From: an uncultured Pseudomonadota bacterium
GTDB lineage: Bacteria; Pseudomonadota; Gammaproteobacteria; Steroidobacterales; Steroidobacteraceae
DNA: 64,000 bases
Assembly (NCBI GenBank): GCA_903885195.1
Contig: CAISHQ010000066.1
Location: forward strand, 50,140-114,139
Reading direction: 5' to 3'
Positions 45,449 to 56,875 of the stretch are shown piece after piece. The position numbers were made by a program, and so were the translations under genes. Positions within the stretch are counted from its first letter, which is position 1. Each line of letters starts with the position of its first letter. The notes below the pieces were generated by a model, which was given only the letters and a program-made list of their open reading frames with translations, ran no database searches and was not told the DNA's origin.

Positions 45449-46280
45449 TAATGCATCTCCTGACCGCCCGACACGTTCATCGCCTCGCCCGTCACGTACT
45501 GCGCTTCGTCCGAGCACAGGAACGCGCAAGCCTTGGCCGTGTCCTCGGCGAGGCCCACCCGACCAAGTGGAATCCGTCCGCGCATCTCCGCTAGATAGGC
45601 CTCGACGGTCTGACCGCGTTGCGTTGCACGGTACGCGTTCTGCACTGCCCCGAGCTGGGTGGTCACGTGGTTCGGGCAGATGGCGTTGACCGTGATGCGG
45701 TGCGCACCCAGTTCGAGGGCGGCACTGCGGGTGAGGCCGATCATGCCGTGCTTCGACGACGAATACGCGGCGAGGTGCAGTGAGCCCGATTTGGCGGCAA
45801 CGCTTGCGATATTGATGATTCGCCCGCCCCGCCCCTGCTGGATCATTTGGCGCGCCGCATGTTGGGTGCACAGAAACGCACCCGTGAGATTCACGCCGAT
45901 CACCGTATTCCAGCGCTCAAGCGGCATGTCTACGAGCGGCTCCATCATGAAACCGATGCCCGCGTTGTTGACCAGAATGTCGAGGCCGCCGAACTCGCGA
46001 ACCGCAAGCGCCACCGCCGACTCGGCCTGCGCCTCGTCGCGGACGTCGAGCTCGCAGGCCACCGCACGAGCGCCCGAGTCGCGAAGCGTCGCCACCACGG
46101 CGTCGAGCTCAGTGCGATTACCGATGCGATCCGCCGGCAAGGCGCCGCGAGGGCCCGCCACGTCGGAGACGACGACGCTCGCACCCTCCTGCGCGAGTCG
46201 CGCACAGATTGCCTCGCCGAGACCGGCGCGCCGTCCGGCACCGGTGACGAGGGCGACTTTCCCGCGTAGACGCTCGCCGC

Positions 46281-46284
<4 letters not shown>
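45448..46284 (-). CDS. Short-chain dehydrogenase/reductase
   Basis: 278 aa SDR. NAD(P)-binding TGAGRRAGLGEA, NNAGIGF, Ser in NIASVAAKSG, Tyr/Lys pair in AYSSSKHG; then CPNHVTTQLG and a C-terminal GGQEMH. The acidic end of strand 2 (VVVSDVAG) suggests NAD preference. ATG 46284 overlaps the upstream ATPase gene by four bases. It oxidises or reduces an alcohol/ketone of the imported substrate; which one is unknown. Confidence 0.92.
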
Positions 46285-48259
<1,975 letters not shown>

Positions 48260-48268
48260 GATCCCTGC

Positions 48269-49159
48269 CTATCGGTCGCGCGGGTCGAGCGCATCGCGCA
48301 AGCCATCGCCGAGAAAGTTGAAGCACGTGAGTAACGTGACGAGAAATCCGGCCGGCACCAGCAGCATCCACACCGCCGATTCCATCTCCTGGGCGCCTTC
48401 ATTGATCAGACTACCGAGACTCGCCTGCGGTTCCTGCACACCGAGACCAAGGAAGGACAAGAAGCTTTCGAACAGGATCATCTGCGGAATCGTCAGCGTC
48501 GCGTAGATGATGACCGGGCCCACAACGTTAGGGACGATGTGCCGCGCCAGAATGCCGGGCGTGCCGACGCCGCTGGCGAGCGCAGCCTCGATGAACTCTT
48601 TGCGCTTGAGCGACAACGTCTGGCCGCGAACGATGCGCGCCATGGTGAGCCACCCGACCGCACCGATGGCGAGAAAGAGCACGTAGATGTTGCCGCGCTC
48701 GAACAGAGTCGAGAGGATGATGACGATGAAGATGTACGGCAACGAGTAGAGGATGTCGACGAAGCGCATCATGATGTTGTCGATCTTGCCGCCGAGATAG
48801 CCCGCGGTGGCGCCGAAGGCCACGCCAATACACAGCGAGACGAGCGTAGCCAACAGTCCGATCTGCAGCGAGATCTGCACCCCTGCCAGAGTGCGCACAA
48901 ACAGATCGCGCCCGAGCCGGTCCGTGCCAAGCCAATGGTCGTTCGGTCCGCCGGGGGGCACAGCCATGTTGTCCCAATCGATGGCATCGAAACTGTGCGG
49001 CGAGAACGATGGGCCGATGAACGCAAGCAGCGCAATCAGCAAAATGAGCGAAGCCGCCACCATCGCGGCCTTGTTGCGCCGCAGTCGGCGCCACGCGTCG
49101 GCCCAAAATCCCCGCGCTGCGCCCTGCGGCAACGCCGCCGCCATCGCCTGATCAGTCAT
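48269..49159 (-). CDS. Opp/Dpp-type ABC permease (OppC/DppC-like)
   Basis: 296 aa, six hydrophobic segments. N-terminal WRRLRRNKAAMVAA block, the HWLGTDRLGRDLF motif of OppC/DppC proteins and the EAA-like loop EFIEAALASGVGTPGILARHIVPN. ATG overlaps the OppB-like gene by eight bases. Confidence 0.94.
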   Translation of the reverse strand: MTDQAMAAALPQGAARGFWADAWRRLRRNKAAMVAASLILLIALLAFIGPSFSPHSFDAIDWDNMAVPPGGPNDHWLGTDRLGRDLFVRTLAGVQISLQIGLLATLVSLCIGVAFGATAGYLGGKIDNIMMRFVDILYSLPYIFIVIILSTLFERGNIYVLFLAIGAVGWLTMARIVRGQTLSLKRKEFIEAALASGVGTPGILARHIVPNVVGPVIIYATLTIPQMILFESFLSFLGLGVQEPQASLGSLINEGAQEMESAVWMLLVPAGFLVTLLTCFNFLGDGLRDALDPRDR

Positions 49160-50075
49160 AGCGCACCCTCGGGTCCAGCCAGCCGTAGAGCAGATCGGCG
49201 ATCAGATTGAGCGTCAGCGTCAGGCTGCCGTACACCACGATCATGCCCATCACGAGCGTGTAGTCGCGATTGATTGCGCCCTGCACGAGGTAGCGACCGC
49301 TGCCGGGCAGTCCGAACACGGTCTCCACGACGAGCGATCCGGTGATGACAAACGCCGTCGCGGGCCCCAGGTAACTGACCACCGGTAGCAACGCCGGCCG
49401 CAGCGCGTGCTTCAAAATGACCCGACGCTCTGGCAACCCTTTGGCGCGCGCCGTGCGCACGTGGTTGGTGCGCAGCACCTCGAGGAGGCTACCGCGCGTC
49501 AGTCGCGCGATGTACGCGATTACAGGCAGCGCCAGCGTGACGACCGGCAGGACGAGGTAGCGCAGCTCTCCCGCCTCCCACCCTGCAACCGGGAACCAAC
49601 GCAGGTGCAGTCCGAATACCAGCGCAAACAGCGGCCCGGTGACGAACCCGGGCAGTGCGATGCCGAGCACCGCGACGCTCATGATGCCGTAGTCGGTGGG
49701 TGAGTTTTGCCGCAATGCGGCGAGCGTGCCGAGCGGAATACCGACCAGCAAGGCGAGTAGTACAGCAGAGAGACCCAGCATCAAACTAACCGGCAACCCT
49801 TGCGCGATCAGCTCCGTAACCGAGAAATCCTTGAATTTGAACGACGGGCCGAAATCTCCCTGGACCAGCCCCGCGAGATACCGCCCGTACTGCTCGAGCA
49901 GCGGCTTGTCGAGCCCGTAGGCGGCCTCAAGGTTGGCCTTGATTTCTGGCGGCAGCGTCTGCTCGTCATCGAACGGCCCGCCCGGGGCGATGCGAATGAC
50001 AAAAAACGACAACGTGATGATGATGAACAGCGTTGGGATCACCCCGGCGATCCGACGCAGTGCATAACTCAGCAT
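49152..50075 (-). CDS. Opp/Dpp-type ABC permease (OppB/DppB-like)
   Basis: 307 aa, six membrane helices. PTLFIIITLSFFVIRIAPGGPF at the start and the EAA-like loop RTARAKGLPERRVILKHALRPALLP; the GDFGPSFK block is typical of OppB/DppB. First permease gene of the ABC set, 33 bases after the HapK-like gene. Confidence 0.94.
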   Translation of the reverse strand: MLSYALRRIAGVIPTLFIIITLSFFVIRIAPGGPFDDEQTLPPEIKANLEAAYGLDKPLLEQYGRYLAGLVQGDFGPSFKFKDFSVTELIAQGLPVSLMLGLSAVLLALLVGIPLGTLAALRQNSPTDYGIMSVAVLGIALPGFVTGPLFALVFGLHLRWFPVAGWEAGELRYLVLPVVTLALPVIAYIARLTRGSLLEVLRTNHVRTARAKGLPERRVILKHALRPALLPVVSYLGPATAFVITGSLVVETVFGLPGSGRYLVQGAINRDYTLVMGMIVVYGSLTLTLNLIADLLYGWLDPRVRYD

Positions 50076-50108
50076 CCGCTCAGCCCCCTGCGATCGTTGA
50101 GGACCGAC

Positions 50109-50414
50109 TCACAGATCGGAGGTAACGATGAAGAGCGGCGCCTCGGCCATTTCGCGAAACGTGGCCGCGATCTTTTGGATCTGCTCCGTCGAGACATCCT
50201 TGCCAAGCGCATCAAGACTGTGAACGTCAATGATTTCGATGTACTGGTAAGGCGAGTCACCGCCGCCAAACAAGCCGTGCGCCTTGAGTACTTCGAATTT
50301 CTTGACCGAAGGCAAAGCATTGACGACCGGCAGGTCGACTTCGCGCGCGAACTTTTCGTAGTCCGCCACATTGACGCCAGGCTTGAGGTTGAACAGAACG
50401 ACGAGTCGGGTCAT
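50109..50414 (-). CDS. REDY-like HapK family protein
   Basis: 101 aa from ATG 50414. Pattern MTRLVVLFNLKPGVNVADYE, VNALPSVKKFEV, SPYQYIEIIDV and a FREMAEAPLFIVTSDL end match a family related to HapK/EthD-type ferredoxin-like dimers. HapK comes from a prodigiosin pathway in Hahella, but most members sit near SDR and catabolic genes and have no proven role. Located between an FAD oxidase and the Opp-like permease. Confidence 0.75.
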   Translation of the reverse strand: MTRLVVLFNLKPGVNVADYEKFAREVDLPVVNALPSVKKFEVLKAHGLFGGGDSPYQYIEIIDVHSLDALGKDVSTEQIQKIAATFREMAEAPLFIVTSDL

Positions 50415-50498
50415 GGGTGTCTTCCGTGAAATCGGCGAAGTGCCGAAGGGCACCGAGTCTAGGTAACCCGCTGCGCCCTACGCAAGACTTGACGAGCC

Positions 50499-52085
50499 TC
50501 AGCCAAGTCCGAGCGATCCTGGGTTCATCCGCCCCTGCGGATCGACGAGCCGCTTCAGATTCGCGAGGAACCCGGCGGCCGATGGCTGCAAGGATTGCTG
50601 ATAGCGATAGAACTTGCCGATCTGGAAGCTGACTGCGCCCTCCTCCATGAACGCCGTGGCGAGATCGCCGCGGATTTGGGCGACCGCCGCTGCGGCTGCG
50701 GGATTGGCGGAAAAGCGCGGCAACTTGTCGAGATACCCGGCGTCCAACACGGTCTCGTGGAAGTTGAGCCGTGCGTCAGGCCAGTACATAACAGGCTCGA
50801 GCAGCGTGCCGGCACCGCCCACGGTGGCGCAGAGGTATCCACGGTCAATGTCGAACTGCTGCATGACTGCGGCATGGCGTGCGAACACCGCCTCGCAGAC
50901 TTCGTACATCCGACCCGCTTGCGAAAACGGCACGGTGCCATGCACCGGAACCCAGCGCTCGCCGCCGGGACCCAGCATGCTGTTGAGCTCGGCAAACGGA
51001 TTAGCCCGCATGACCTTCGGTACCGTGTTTTCGACCTCGGTGCCGCCTGCCGCCATGACGCGCCGCACGATCGCCGCCTTCGCGTCGGCATCGGCCGCGT
51101 CACGTCCATCGAGCGACACGTGAACGGAGAACGTCCCCTGCTCCATGAAGCCTCGTCCGGCGAGCACGACTTTGGCACCTTCTTTCAAACCCTTGAGCAG
51201 GCTGCCCGAGTTCTGCACCACCTTTCCCAGCGCCTTGGCGTCCTCGGTGAGACTCGCGCGCTTCATGCGTACCGCCTGCAACCCAGGGTCAAACGCGAAC
51301 TGCTCGGACACCACCTCAGATCGCGCGACCTCCGCCATCGCCGTGAACAATTCACGATGGCTACGGAACGTGAATGACAGGTAACGACTCTCAGTTTGCG
51401 GCCGGATGAGACGAAACGTGGCGCGGGTCTTGATGCCGAGCGCGCCGCAATCGGAAAGGAACATCCCGAGCATGTCGGGACCGACCTGACGGAAGAAGGG
51501 CTCGCCGTTGCGCGAGGCGTGACTACCGAGCTGCAGCACCGTGCCGTCGATCAGCACCACGTCGAGACCGATCACGCTCTCAGCGACCGCTCCGTAGCGC
51601 CCCGAGCCGAGAAAGATGCTGCCCTGCGACAGCGCACCACCGATACTCGAACGCAGTCCGGACAACGGACCGTAGTACGGCGTACGCACGCCGTGCGGTG
51701 CCAAAGCATCGAATAATTGTTTCCAGGTCGCTCCGCATTCGACGGTGACGTAGCAATCCTCGGCGTCGATCGTGACGACGCGATTCATGCTGAGCATGTC
51801 CACCATCACCGATCCGGCGCGCGTCGGCAGGTAGCCGTCCGTGTAAGACATGCCGCCGCCGCGCGGCACCACCGCAACGCCGCTCGCGGCAATGGCCTTG
51901 AGCGCGGCCGACAGTTGTTCCGTGTCAGCCGGACGAATCAGTGCTGCAGGCATTTCACCGCGTCGATAGACATCTTCGGAATGAAACGCCAGTTCACCGG
52001 GATCGGTGACCACGCGCTCGCGCCCGAGCACCTGAACGAGATCCGCAATCAGCCCGTTTCCGACCGTAACCAATCCCGCATCCAT
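50499..52085 (-). CDS. PCMH-type FAD-linked oxidase, copy 1
   Basis: 528 aa. N-terminal FAD domain of the vanillyl-alcohol oxidase/glycolate oxidase fold (PRGGGMSYTDGY; GPLSGLRSSIGGALSQGS) and a C-terminal cap domain. Known relatives oxidise 4-cresol, vanillyl alcohol or hydroxyacids. A paralog is at 62573. It leads into the HapK-like and ABC genes on the same strand and is divergent from a flavoprotein at 52202, so it is probably the first gene of the uptake operon. Confidence 0.9.
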   Translation of the reverse strand: MDAGLVTVGNGLIADLVQVLGRERVVTDPGELAFHSEDVYRRGEMPAALIRPADTEQLSAALKAIAASGVAVVPRGGGMSYTDGYLPTRAGSVMVDMLSMNRVVTIDAEDCYVTVECGATWKQLFDALAPHGVRTPYYGPLSGLRSSIGGALSQGSIFLGSGRYGAVAESVIGLDVVLIDGTVLQLGSHASRNGEPFFRQVGPDMLGMFLSDCGALGIKTRATFRLIRPQTESRYLSFTFRSHRELFTAMAEVARSEVVSEQFAFDPGLQAVRMKRASLTEDAKALGKVVQNSGSLLKGLKEGAKVVLAGRGFMEQGTFSVHVSLDGRDAADADAKAAIVRRVMAAGGTEVENTVPKVMRANPFAELNSMLGPGGERWVPVHGTVPFSQAGRMYEVCEAVFARHAAVMQQFDIDRGYLCATVGGAGTLLEPVMYWPDARLNFHETVLDAGYLDKLPRFSANPAAAAAVAQIRGDLATAFMEEGAVSFQIGKFYRYQQSLQPSAAGFLANLKRLVDPQGRMNPGSLGLG

Positions 52086-52145
52086 GAGCGCAGTCCTCCT
52101 GATCGATGCGCCATTCTAGGACAAGACGCTGGGGCATAAGCCAGA

Positions 52146-52154
52146 TGCTAGACT
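52146..52154 (+). promoter_or_regulatory. Possible extended -10 in the divergent gap
   Basis: TGCTAGACT (hexamer TAGACT), 48 bases before the flavoprotein ATG. A TAGAAT hexamer on the minus strand nearby could serve the FAD oxidase. No clear -35 on either strand. Confidence 0.35.
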
Positions 52155-52187
52155 TTCATTGCTGAAAAATTGGCACGGCACCACGGC

Positions 52188-52205
52188 ATGAGCATTCACC
52201 CATGA
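52188..52205 (+). other. Five-codon mini-ORF overlapping the flavoprotein start
   Basis: ATG AGC ATT CAC CCA TGA, where the stop shares ATGA with the real start at 52202. Such arrangements can couple translation; the repeat ATGAGCAT at both starts may equally be chance. Confidence 0.35.
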
Positions 52206-53611
52206 GCATCATTCGAGAACAGTCACCCGAATTCGATTTCAGCGTGCCGGTCGCTGTGATCGGCGCCGGGGCCTGCGGTCTGACTGCAGCCCTCGCGGCG
52301 CGCGATGAGGGCGTCGACGTGCTCGTGCTCGAGCGAGACAAGCGCCTGTGGGGCAGCACGTCGATGTCGCTCGGCGCCGTCTGCGGCGTCAATTCCGCGC
52401 AGCAGGGCGTCCACGGGGTCAGCGACTCGGTGGAATTGTTCGTCGCCGACGTCATGGCGAAGACCGAAGGGCGGGCCGATCCAACCCTCGCGCGACTGAT
52501 CGGCGAACAGTCGGGCGCCACACTCGATTGGCTGAACGAGCGTCATCAGGTGCCGCTGCTGCTTGATTTCAAGTGGACGGGACTCGGTCACTCGCGGCCG
52601 CGCCTGCACATCCCACCCGGGCGGAATGGCGAGGAGTTGCTCGCGCTGCTCGCCAATGCCTGCGGGCGGGCCGGCGCAGAGATCGTCATGGAGGCGCGGG
52701 TGATCGCCCTCTACGCCGACGCCGACGATCGCGTGCTCGGCCTGCAATTGCAGCGACCCGACGGCAGCGTCGAACGACTCGGCTGCGAGGCGCTGGTGCT
52801 CGCGACCTGCGGCTTTGGCGGCAACCACGCGATGGTGGCTAACCATATCCCGGAGATGGCGACGGCGCGCTATTTCGGGCACGAAGGAAATCAGGGCGAT
52901 GGCATACGCTGGGGACTTGAACTCGGTGCCGCTGTAGCGGACATGACCGCCTATCAGGGCCTCGGCACTCTGGCCGACCCGCAACAGATCATCGTGCCGC
53001 ACCCCTTGATGATCGAAGGCGGTTTTCTGGTCAACGCGCGCGGCGAACGCTTCACTCACGAGCTCGCCAACATCTCCGGGATGTGCGTGCCGGTGCTCGA
53101 ACAGCCGGGCGGCGTGGCCTGGGTGGTGTTCGACGAACGGCGCAATCAAGACTGCCTCGCGCACTCGGTCGAGCAACGTCAGTTGCGCGAGGTCGGCGCC
53201 ATCCGCAGCGCTGCGTCCTGGGCCGAACTCGAGCGGCTGTGCCAACTACCCGAGGGCAGCCTCGCCAAAGAAAACGCGGCAGTCAACGCCGCCCGCCAAA
53301 CCGACGCGAGCGATCGGTTTGGTCGATCGTTCGCAGGTCTCGCGCCGCTCGAGCCGCCCTATTGCGCCATCCGCGTCACCGGCGCTTTGTTCCACACCCA
53401 AGGCGGGCTGCAAATCGACTCCGCCGCTCGGGTGCTGCGCCCCGATGGCCGACCCCTGCCCAACCTCTATGCCGGGGGCGGCGCCGCCCGCAGTATCTCC
53501 GGACCGGCCGTCACGGGTTACTTGCCCGCCGTCGGTTTGGCGATGGCGATCACACTCGGGCATATCGCCGGGCGTGCGGCAGCACAGCAAATTCAGTTGG
53601 AGGTTGCGTGA
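52202..53611 (+). CDS. FAD-dependent oxidoreductase (fumarate reductase/KstD-like flavoprotein)
   Basis: 469 aa. N-terminal Rossmann FAD motif GAGACGLTAALAA (residues 21-33), then LVLERDKRLWGSTSMSLG, an internal substrate domain, and the C-terminal NLYAGGGAARSISGP. Family members include fumarate and urocanate reductases and 3-ketosteroid dehydrogenases, which add or remove hydrogen at C=C bonds next to a carbonyl. The stop overlaps the next gene by four bases. Confidence 0.91.
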   Translation: MSIIREQSPEFDFSVPVAVIGAGACGLTAALAARDEGVDVLVLERDKRLWGSTSMSLGAVCGVNSAQQGVHGVSDSVELFVADVMAKTEGRADPTLARLIGEQSGATLDWLNERHQVPLLLDFKWTGLGHSRPRLHIPPGRNGEELLALLANACGRAGAEIVMEARVIALYADADDRVLGLQLQRPDGSVERLGCEALVLATCGFGGNHAMVANHIPEMATARYFGHEGNQGDGIRWGLELGAAVADMTAYQGLGTLADPQQIIVPHPLMIEGGFLVNARGERFTHELANISGMCVPVLEQPGGVAWVVFDERRNQDCLAHSVEQRQLREVGAIRSAASWAELERLCQLPEGSLAKENAAVNAARQTDASDRFGRSFAGLAPLEPPYCAIRVTGALFHTQGGLQIDSAARVLRPDGRPLPNLYAGGGAARSISGPAVTGYLPAVGLAMAITLGHIAGRAAAQQIQLEVA

Positions 53612-54588
53612 AGACCATGCCCGGCCTGACAGGTTGGCGGCGTATCCGTCGGCAGATCGCGTGCGTCATAATGTGTTTTGTGTTCGCCTCTCTCATCGGT
53701 GCGCTTGAGGCGGCCCAAATCCACGATGTCGCCTACGCCCCACCCGGGGAGTCCCGGAGTATCCCGTTGCGGGTGTCCGTGCCCGCCACCGGACGTCGTT
53801 TGCCTGTCGTGGTGTTCTCGCATGGCGCATACGCCTCGAAGGACGACTACAGCTCGATCCTCGATCACTGGGCAGACGCCGGCTATGTGGTGATTGCCGT
53901 CACCCACCGTGACTCCACCAAACTCGGTGTGACCCGCGGCAGCAACAATCCGAAGTTCTTCGAATGGCGTCTTGATGATCTGCAGGCCGTGCTCGGCAAT
54001 TTGGACGCGATTGTTTCTCAGGTTCCCGATCTTCGGCGTCGTGTCGATTTGACGCGCATCGCGGCCACTGGACACTCCTTCGGCGGTCTCGTCGCCCAAA
54101 CTCTGGGCGGCGCAACCTACAACGACGTGGCGCGGGCAGGCTTCCCCGTCTCGCGCGCCGATCCGCGGATTCGTGCCGTGATCATCTTCAGCGGCGCCGG
54201 TGCTTTTGCGCCGCTCCTCGCTCCCGAAAACTTCGCTTCGCTGCGGCTACCCACGCTCGTCACCGTCGGAACGAACGATTTGAAGCAAGCGCCGGACCTC
54301 AGCGGGTATGAGTGGCGGCGGCAGCCCTACGATCTGATCGCACCGGGTCGCAAGTACCTGCTGAGTCTTGATGGCGCCGACCACTATCTGGGTGGCATCG
54401 TCGGCCGAGACGATCTGCCTCGCTCAGACAACGCTGCGCTGTATCTCGCGGACTTCAATCGCTGGTCGACGACGTTTCTTGACGCCTACCTCGGTGATCG
54501 GCGCACCGCGAGGCGCGAGCTCGAGTCCCTGCCCGAGTCTCCGGCGAAGCGCAGCGTGTCGAACGTCTCGACGCTCGAGCAGCGCTGA
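53608..54588 (+). CDS. Exported alpha/beta hydrolase
   Basis: 326 aa. N-terminal signal or anchor (residues 12-35), then an alpha/beta-hydrolase core: FSHGAYASK oxyanion region, nucleophile S157 in GHSFGG, and a His in GADHYLGG. Resembles PAF-acetylhydrolase/chlorophyllase-like esterases. GTG 53608 has GGAGG upstream and overlaps the flavoprotein stop (GTGA); an ATG three codons later is an alternative. It probably hydrolyses an ester in the periplasm or outside. Confidence 0.87.
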   Translation: MKTMPGLTGWRRIRRQIACVIMCFVFASLIGALEAAQIHDVAYAPPGESRSIPLRVSVPATGRRLPVVVFSHGAYASKDDYSSILDHWADAGYVVIAVTHRDSTKLGVTRGSNNPKFFEWRLDDLQAVLGNLDAIVSQVPDLRRRVDLTRIAATGHSFGGLVAQTLGGATYNDVARAGFPVSRADPRIRAVIIFSGAGAFAPLLAPENFASLRLPTLVTVGTNDLKQAPDLSGYEWRRQPYDLIAPGRKYLLSLDGADHYLGGIVGRDDLPRSDNAALYLADFNRWSTTFLDAYLGDRRTARRELESLPESPAKRSVSNVSTLEQR

Positions 54589-54604
54589 TCCCGGACAGTG
54601 CCGG

Positions 54605-55681
54605 TCAGCGTGTCGCCGCTTTCAGCGCCGCGACAATGGTGGCGCGTTCCGCCGGGTCGGTAATCGGCTTGTAGCGCATGCGGTGCTGACCGTCGAGGAA
54701 CACCGCCGGATCGGCGATCAACTGCGCGATACTCTGCTCATCCCAGACTAGCCCCTCGCGCCCCGCCTCAACGAGCGCCCCGGAATAGTAGAAGCCCGGC
54801 GCGCTCGCCGCGCGACGACCGAATACGCGATGCAGATTAGGGCCGACGCCGTGCGGTCCGCCCTGTTCAAAACTGTGGCAGAAGCGGCACCACATGAAAT
54901 CCTGCTGCGTTTGACCTGACAACGCGGGCGCGGCCACGACGCCGACATACGGATCAACGGCCGGCAGTGGCGCGGGCTCGACCCACTGCCGATCCGTGGT
55001 GAGCGGGATCACACCAAAAATCTTGTACGGGGCATACGCGGCTAGCGCGAACAGCATGAGAAAGCAGCCGGCATGGGCGATGTGCCACCCGGCCGACGTA
55101 CCGGAGCGTTCGTGCAAGGGACCACCGCCCCAGTCGAATCCCGGCAACAGTCGCCAAGGTCCGATCCGATAGCGCAGCGCCTGCCAGAGCCCAACGAGCA
55201 CGGTGAACCCAAACAGGGCGATCACGAAGAAGCCGGTGGCACTGTGCAGATACCCGAGCGTCACGGACGCGCGGTAGCTTGCTGGAAGCAGCGTTGGAAG
55301 TTGCAATCCGCCGAACCAGGCCACGGCATGACCCTCGGACCACGCGAACAGCGGCCCGGTCATGCAAAACGCCGCCAAGGTTAGGTACAGACCGAGCGTG
55401 CAGCGACGGGCGAGATCATCCGCGGGCGACGGGACCCGCGTGGGTCGCGAGGGCCGTGGCAGGCGGAACCACAGCCACAGCCGCGGCAGTAACAGCAACA
55501 GGATGCTCAGTCCGTTGGCGATGTGCAGATGCTGCAAGGCTTCGCGGGCCGGCGTACCGCGGGGTGTCACGCCCACTTTGCTCGACTGATACATCTGGAA
55601 CAGAACGAGTGCAAAGATCAGCACGGACAAGCCGCGTTCGAGATTCCGTAGGCGATTGATAGAGGTCGCGGTTCTCATCAT
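54605..55681 (-). CDS. Cytochrome b561-cytochrome c fusion protein
   Basis: 358 aa. N-terminal four-helix b561-type domain with candidate haem-binding His residues (H53, H118, H146, H200) and a C-terminal c-type domain with CRFCH (C265, C268, H269) and a likely axial Met M335 in GQHRMRYKP. Electron transfer between the quinone pool and a periplasmic acceptor is the obvious role. It lies between the hydrolase and the beta-lactamase-like gene. Confidence 0.88.
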   Translation of the reverse strand: MMRTATSINRLRNLERGLSVLIFALVLFQMYQSSKVGVTPRGTPAREALQHLHIANGLSILLLLLPRLWLWFRLPRPSRPTRVPSPADDLARRCTLGLYLTLAAFCMTGPLFAWSEGHAVAWFGGLQLPTLLPASYRASVTLGYLHSATGFFVIALFGFTVLVGLWQALRYRIGPWRLLPGFDWGGGPLHERSGTSAGWHIAHAGCFLMLFALAAYAPYKIFGVIPLTTDRQWVEPAPLPAVDPYVGVVAAPALSGQTQQDFMWCRFCHSFEQGGPHGVGPNLHRVFGRRAASAPGFYYSGALVEAGREGLVWDEQSIAQLIADPAVFLDGQHRMRYKPITDPAERATIVAALKAATR

Positions 55682-55693
55682 CGATTACCCCCC

Positions 55694-56875
55694 TTAACGC
55701 AAAGCACGGATCACCGCATTGGGTAGACGCGCGTCATCCCAGTCGGTGGAGGACACGCCTGTGCGTACGATCACCAGATTGCGCGAGGGCACGATGTATA
55801 CGCGCTGGCCACCGAAGCCGTCGATGTAGGCAATATCTGCCGCGGCGAACGGCTCCGAGTGGAATGCCTTGATGGTGTACGGGTTATAGACCCGTTCCGT
55901 GGTGCCCTCGGGCGAGCCCAGCCAAAGGTTCAAACCGAATTGCGGATTGCGCGCCGAGGGGGTGAGCATCTGCTTCACCCAGGTCTCGGACACCAACGAT
56001 TCGCCGTTCAAACGGCCGCCGTCGAGGATCAACCGACCGACACGTAACCAATCGCGCGCCGTCGCGAAGATGCAGCAGAACCCTCGAGGCTGACCGCCCT
56101 CCCGATCCATCCATAGCGACGCATCGGCCGCACCGAGACGCTGCCACAGACGGCTCGACAGATACTCCGCGTACCGCTTGCCGGTGGCGCGCTCGAGCAC
56201 CGTGACCAGCACCTGCGTGCTGGCGTTGTTGTATTCGAAGTTGCTGCCATGGGGTTTGGCAGCGGTCAACTCGAGAACGCCGCGCTCGAGATTCGATCCG
56301 AACAGGATACGCGCCGACTTCCAGGTACCGAATATGGGGATTTCAAGGCCCGAGGACATCTGCAGCAACTCGCGCACCGTGATGGCGGAGCGCGGATCGC
56401 CGCGCCACTCCTCGATCCATCGCGAGGCTGGGGCGTCTGGCGAGTCGATGTAGCCATCGTCGATGGCGGCACCGACCAGCAAGGTGAGTACGGCCTTGTG
56501 CATCGAATTTGGGTTGGTGCGCGTGTCGGCGGAGAATCCGGGCCAGTACTTCTCGTACACCAGCGCGCCGTCCTGGTAGATCAGCAGCGCGACCGACTGC
56601 ATTTGTGTGGCGTAGTCGACAGCTTGGGTGAGACGCTGCTCGTCAAACGCCTCGAGACTACCGCGCACGATGTCCTCGCGTGGCGCACCGCGTACAAACT
56701 CCTGCGGCTGGGACTTTTCGATTTGAGCGGGCTTGGTCAACGGTTGACCGAAGAGCACGTTGCGCGGCACCGCGGGATCCGCGATCCACATCACGATGAG
56801 CAGTGCGACCGCCAGAACTACGACACTCGCCAGCAGCCCCGCCAGCGCCTTGGCGAGCCAGTTGAGCACCCTCAT
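55694..56875 (-). CDS. Class C beta-lactamase-like serine hydrolase, membrane-anchored
   Basis: 393 aa from ATG 56875. N-terminal membrane helix (residues 11-30), then a penicillin-binding-protein/EstB-type fold: SxxK at S124-K127 (NSMHKAV), Y215 in EYNNAS, and GFGGQ near the end in place of KTG. Such proteins are mostly esterases or D-aminopeptidases. The start overlaps the GPH transporter stop by four bases, so the two are one unit. Confidence 0.88.
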   Translation of the reverse strand: MRVLNWLAKALAGLLASVVVLAVALLIVMWIADPAVPRNVLFGQPLTKPAQIEKSQPQEFVRGAPREDIVRGSLEAFDEQRLTQAVDYATQMQSVALLIYQDGALVYEKYWPGFSADTRTNPNSMHKAVLTLLVGAAIDDGYIDSPDAPASRWIEEWRGDPRSAITVRELLQMSSGLEIPIFGTWKSARILFGSNLERGVLELTAAKPHGSNFEYNNASTQVLVTVLERATGKRYAEYLSSRLWQRLGAADASLWMDREGGQPRGFCCIFATARDWLRVGRLILDGGRLNGESLVSETWVKQMLTPSARNPQFGLNLWLGSPEGTTERVYNPYTIKAFHSEPFAAADIAYIDGFGGQRVYIVPSRNLVIVRTGVSSTDWDDARLPNAVIRALR

